Shown here piece by piece: positions 7,290 to 8,260 of a stretch of 8,260 nt of DNA. Origin of the DNA: Sulfurovum sp. bin170 (GTDB lineage: Bacteria > Campylobacterota > Campylobacteria > Campylobacterales > Sulfurovaceae); the NCBI RefSeq assembly GCF_010892395.1, contig NZ_JAACKB010000236.1, positions 1 through 8,260 of the forward strand, written 5' to 3'. The notes under the pieces are model-generated. The model saw nothing but the letters and a program-made list of their open reading frames with translations, was not told the DNA's origin and did no database searches. A program made the position numbers and the translations under genes. How positions within the stretch are numbered: position 1 is the stretch's first letter; every line of letters starts with the position of its first letter.

Positions 7290-7352
7290 ATGAGAGTAGT
7301 TTGGTTCCTTTTAATTGTTATTTTTTATGTATCACACCTAAAGGAGGTGTGA
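7290..7352 (+). CDS. Possible 20-residue hydrophobic mini-ORF or 5' gene remnant
   Basis: ATG at 7290 opens a 20-codon frame reading MRVVWFLLIVIFYVSHLKEV, ending at TGA 7350-7352. It looks like a single transmembrane helix or signal anchor with a charged start. Only a weak purine-rich stretch (GAGAAAAAAGA) precedes it. It could be the surviving first exon-like piece of a larger membrane-protein gene lost by deletion, a small membrane peptide, or chance. The frame continues after the stop for 25 more codons (to TAG at 7428-7430) without looking like a known domain. Confidence 0.2.
   Translation: MRVVWFLLIVIFYVSHLKEV
7332..7352. other. Perfect 8-bp stem-loop downstream of the polysaccharide operon
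   Basis: TCACACCT (7332-7339) and AGGTGTGA (7345-7352) form a perfect 8-bp stem with loop AAAGG. It lies 64 bp beyond the acetyltransferase stop, where an operon terminator would be expected. There is no T-run after it on the + strand, and reading the minus strand gives A-rich sequence after it, so it is not a canonical intrinsic terminator. It might still act as an mRNA 3'-end stabiliser or weak terminator. The loop and right arm contain AAGGAGGT (7341-7348), a full Shine-Dalgarno match, with no suitable start codon after it. Confidence 0.4.
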
Positions 7353-7439
7353 CAAGTAAATAAATCTATATATTTACGAGGATTAATTTTGCTATTGAGG
7401 TGGATGAGTAAAATATTATGCTCTAATTAGTAGAAAAAC

Positions 7440-7468
7440 TTTACATATAACGACATAAGTGCTATAAT
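7440..7468 (+). promoter_or_regulatory. Sigma70-type promoter of the HigBA operon, apparently giving a leaderless transcript
   Basis: A -35 box TTTACA (7440-7445; one mismatch to TTGACA) and a perfect -10 box TATAAT (7463-7468) are separated by exactly 17 bp. Transcription should begin about 7474-7476, on or next to the ATG of the toxin gene at 7474. The region between the -10 and the ATG is only AAAAA with no Shine-Dalgarno sequence. The repeated motif ACATA(T)AA in the spacer (7443-7450 and 7453-7458) could be bound by the antitoxin; that is inference. Confidence 0.75.
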
Positions 7469-7473
7469 AAAAA

Positions 7474-7755
7474 ATGATTAAAACATTTAGATGTAAAGAG
7501 ACCCGTAAAGTTTATGAGCGACAGTTTTCAAAAAAATTACCTCATGAGATTCAAAGAGTGGCTTATAGAAAACTTTTGATGATAGATTCAGCAATAGATG
7601 TCGAAGACCTTAGAGTTCCTCCTGCGAATAGATTAGAAAAATTATCAGGAGATAGAGAAGGGCAATATAGCATTAGAGTTAACAAACAATTTAGAATCTG
7701 CTTTATATGGCAAGATGGTTTTGCTTTGGATGTTGAAATAGTCGATTATCACTAG
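7474..7755 (+). CDS. higB: HigB-type toxin, RelE/ParE superfamily mRNA interferase
   Basis: Predicted ribosome-dependent endoribonuclease that cleaves translated mRNA unless bound by the antitoxin encoded next. The 93-residue length is normal for the family. Recognisable stretches are MIKTFRCKET at the N-terminus, LRVPPANRLEKLSGDREGQY (46-65), IRVNKQFRICF (67-77) and the terminal VEIVDYH (87-93). From what is known of Proteus HigB, R74, Y92 and H93 match catalytic-site residues. The position corresponding to its His54 appears to be E55 here; this seems common in the RLEKL-type subgroup, but I could not check it. Toxin-first gene order fits HigBA. The conserved MIK start supports ATG 7474 despite the lack of a ribosome site; the promoter upstream implies leaderless translation. 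The TAG stop (7753-7755) overlaps the antitoxin's ribosome site. Confidence 0.92.
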   Translation: MIKTFRCKETRKVYERQFSKKLPHEIQRVAYRKLLMIDSAIDVEDLRVPPANRLEKLSGDREGQYSIRVNKQFRICFIWQDGFALDVEIVDYH

Positions 7756-7759
7756 GAGA
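7753..7759 (+). promoter_or_regulatory. Ribosome binding site of the antitoxin overlapping the toxin stop codon
   Basis: TAGGAGA contains the toxin's TAG stop and the Shine-Dalgarno AGGAGA, 5 nt before the antitoxin ATG at 7765. The antitoxin therefore has a strong initiation signal while the toxin has none, which favours excess antitoxin. Confidence 0.7.
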
Positions 7760-7764
7760 AAAAA

Positions 7765-8094
7765 ATGAATAAAATAGAACCAATACATGCAGGAGAGATA
7801 CTTTTAGAAGAGTTTATGCAACCATTTAAAATTAGCCAAAATGCTTTAGCTAAATCACTAAATGTGAGCCCTCGCAGAATCAATGAGATTGTCAACAGAA
7901 AAAGAGCTATTACAGCAGATACGGCTTTACGCTTGTCTAATTTTTTTGGAAATAGTGCGGAGTTTTGGATGAATCTTCAAAACAAGTATGAGTTAGAAAT
8001 GGCAAGAGATAAATTGTCTAAAGGTATTGATAAAGAGGTAAAGCTTTATCCTGCTTTACTTGATGGTATTTATACTCAACAGTTAAATTATTAG
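7765..8094 (+). CDS. higA: HigA-type antitoxin, XRE-family DNA-binding protein
   Basis: Neutralises the upstream HigB toxin by binding it and, by family precedent, represses the shared promoter. The 109-residue protein has the HigA/VapI signature: IHAGEILLEEFMQP (7-20), a helix-turn-helix at about 24-43 (SQNALAKSLNVSPRRINEIV), NRKRAIT (44-50), ADTALRLSNFFGNSAEFWMN (51-70) and LQNKYELEMA (71-80). The helix-turn-helix recognition helix is SPRRINEIV. The last ~10 residues (DGIYTQQLNY) extend a little beyond the conserved part. The gene follows the toxin by 9 bp with a good ribosome site and shares its promoter. The -10 region and the spacer repeats are the natural place for an autoregulatory operator. 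Confidence 0.93.
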   Translation: MNKIEPIHAGEILLEEFMQPFKISQNALAKSLNVSPRRINEIVNRKRAITADTALRLSNFFGNSAEFWMNLQNKYELEMARDKLSKGIDKEVKLYPALLDGIYTQQLNY

Positions 8095-8119
8095 AGATAA
8101 GTACAAATCAAGACAATAC

Positions 8120-8129
8120 AGTATATACT
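8120..8129. promoter_or_regulatory. Candidate operator palindrome upstream of the Phd-type antitoxin
   Basis: AGTATATACT is a perfect 10-bp palindrome 26 bp before the ATG at 8156. An overlapping ATAC-A-GTAT (8116-8124) shares its left half. Phd/YefM antitoxins usually bind palindromes in their own promoters, so an autoregulatory site is plausible. TATACT (8124-8129) or TATAAA (8135-8140) could be a -10 box, but no well-spaced -35 is evident. Confidence 0.4.
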
Positions 8130-8155
8130 TTAAATATAAACTATAAAGGATAGTC

Positions 8156-8260
8156 ATGACAGTGACAGCAAAAGATTTAAGATTTAATATCTCTATGCTT
8201 TTTGATATGTTAAGTAAAGGCGAAGATATTTTGATAACTTATCGAGGAAAAGCAAAAGCT
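8156..8260 (+). CDS. Phd/YefM-family antitoxin (3' partial)
   Basis: Begins MTVTAKDLRFNISMLFDMLS and continues KGEDILITYRGKAKA to the window edge: 35 codons without a stop. This is the DNA-binding N-terminal domain of the PhdYefM family, which dimerises, binds its own operator and uses a C-terminal tail to block a toxin (Doc, YoeB, VapC or RelE types). The toxin-binding tail and the partner gene lie outside the window, so the toxin type is unknown. AAAGGA (8145-8150) is a good ribosome site 5 nt before the ATG. It follows the HigA stop by 61 bp with its own candidate operator, so it is more likely a separate transcription unit than part of HigBA. Confidence 0.85.
   Translation, partial: MTVTAKDLRFNISMLFDMLSKGEDILITYRGKAKA

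Larger units (their letters stand above)
7268..7473. other. Intergenic region between the polysaccharide operon and the toxin-antitoxin module
   Basis: This 206-bp gap is the first real break between genes in the window. It holds the mini-ORF, the stem-loop and the HigBA promoter described separately. No tRNA, recombination site or insertion-sequence end was recognised, and no direct repeat flanking the toxin-antitoxin genes was found by eye. Confidence 0.6.

Noticed and set aside
7332..7366. Rho-independent terminator after the polysaccharide operon
   Set aside because: The hairpin is perfect but no T-run follows on either strand; recorded as a stem-loop of unknown function instead.
7483..7494. 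ACAT-TTAG-ATGT inverted repeat in the toxin's first codons as a separate operator
   Set aside because: Only 4-bp arms inside coding sequence; expected by chance in AT-rich DNA.

Overview
This AT-rich window (roughly one third G+C by eye) looks like the distal part of a surface-polysaccharide (O-antigen or capsule) locus followed by a small toxin-antitoxin region. Heavy use of ATA (Ile), AGA (Arg) and TTA (Leu) codons, tight gene packing and the protein style suggest a Campylobacterota bacterium of the Sulfurimonas/Sulfurovum type. That placement is an impression from composition and protein character, not a database match.

Positions 1-7267 hold six same-strand genes that overlap or nearly touch, so they are probably one operon whose promoter lies upstream of the window. 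In order: a Wzy-like polymerase or O-antigen ligase whose 5' end is cut off; two GT-B (GT4-type) glycosyltransferases; a 691-residue protein with a nucleotidyltransferase-like domain and two separate P-loop kinase-like domains; a Wzx-type flippase; and a left-handed beta-helix acetyltransferase starting at TTG. In the standard Wzx/Wzy scheme the glycosyltransferases build a lipid-linked repeat unit in the cytoplasm, the acetyltransferase decorates it, Wzx flips it and Wzy polymerises it. The tripartite kinase-like protein has no assigned role in that scheme and is the most interesting coding feature here. The 3' end of the first glycosyltransferase gene carries a compact double-hairpin sequence that looks like a REP-type palindromic repeat read through in frame.

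Positions 7268-7473 are a short intergenic stretch with an 8-bp perfect hairpin, a possible 20-codon hydrophobic mini-ORF, and a near-consensus sigma70 promoter at its right end. That promoter sits so close to the next start codon that the transcript should be leaderless.

Positions 7474-8094 encode a HigB/HigA type II toxin-antitoxin pair in the usual toxin-first order. At the right edge (8156-8260) begins a Phd/YefM-type antitoxin gene, so a second toxin-antitoxin module probably continues outside the window. No RNA genes, CRISPR arrays or insertion sequences were seen.
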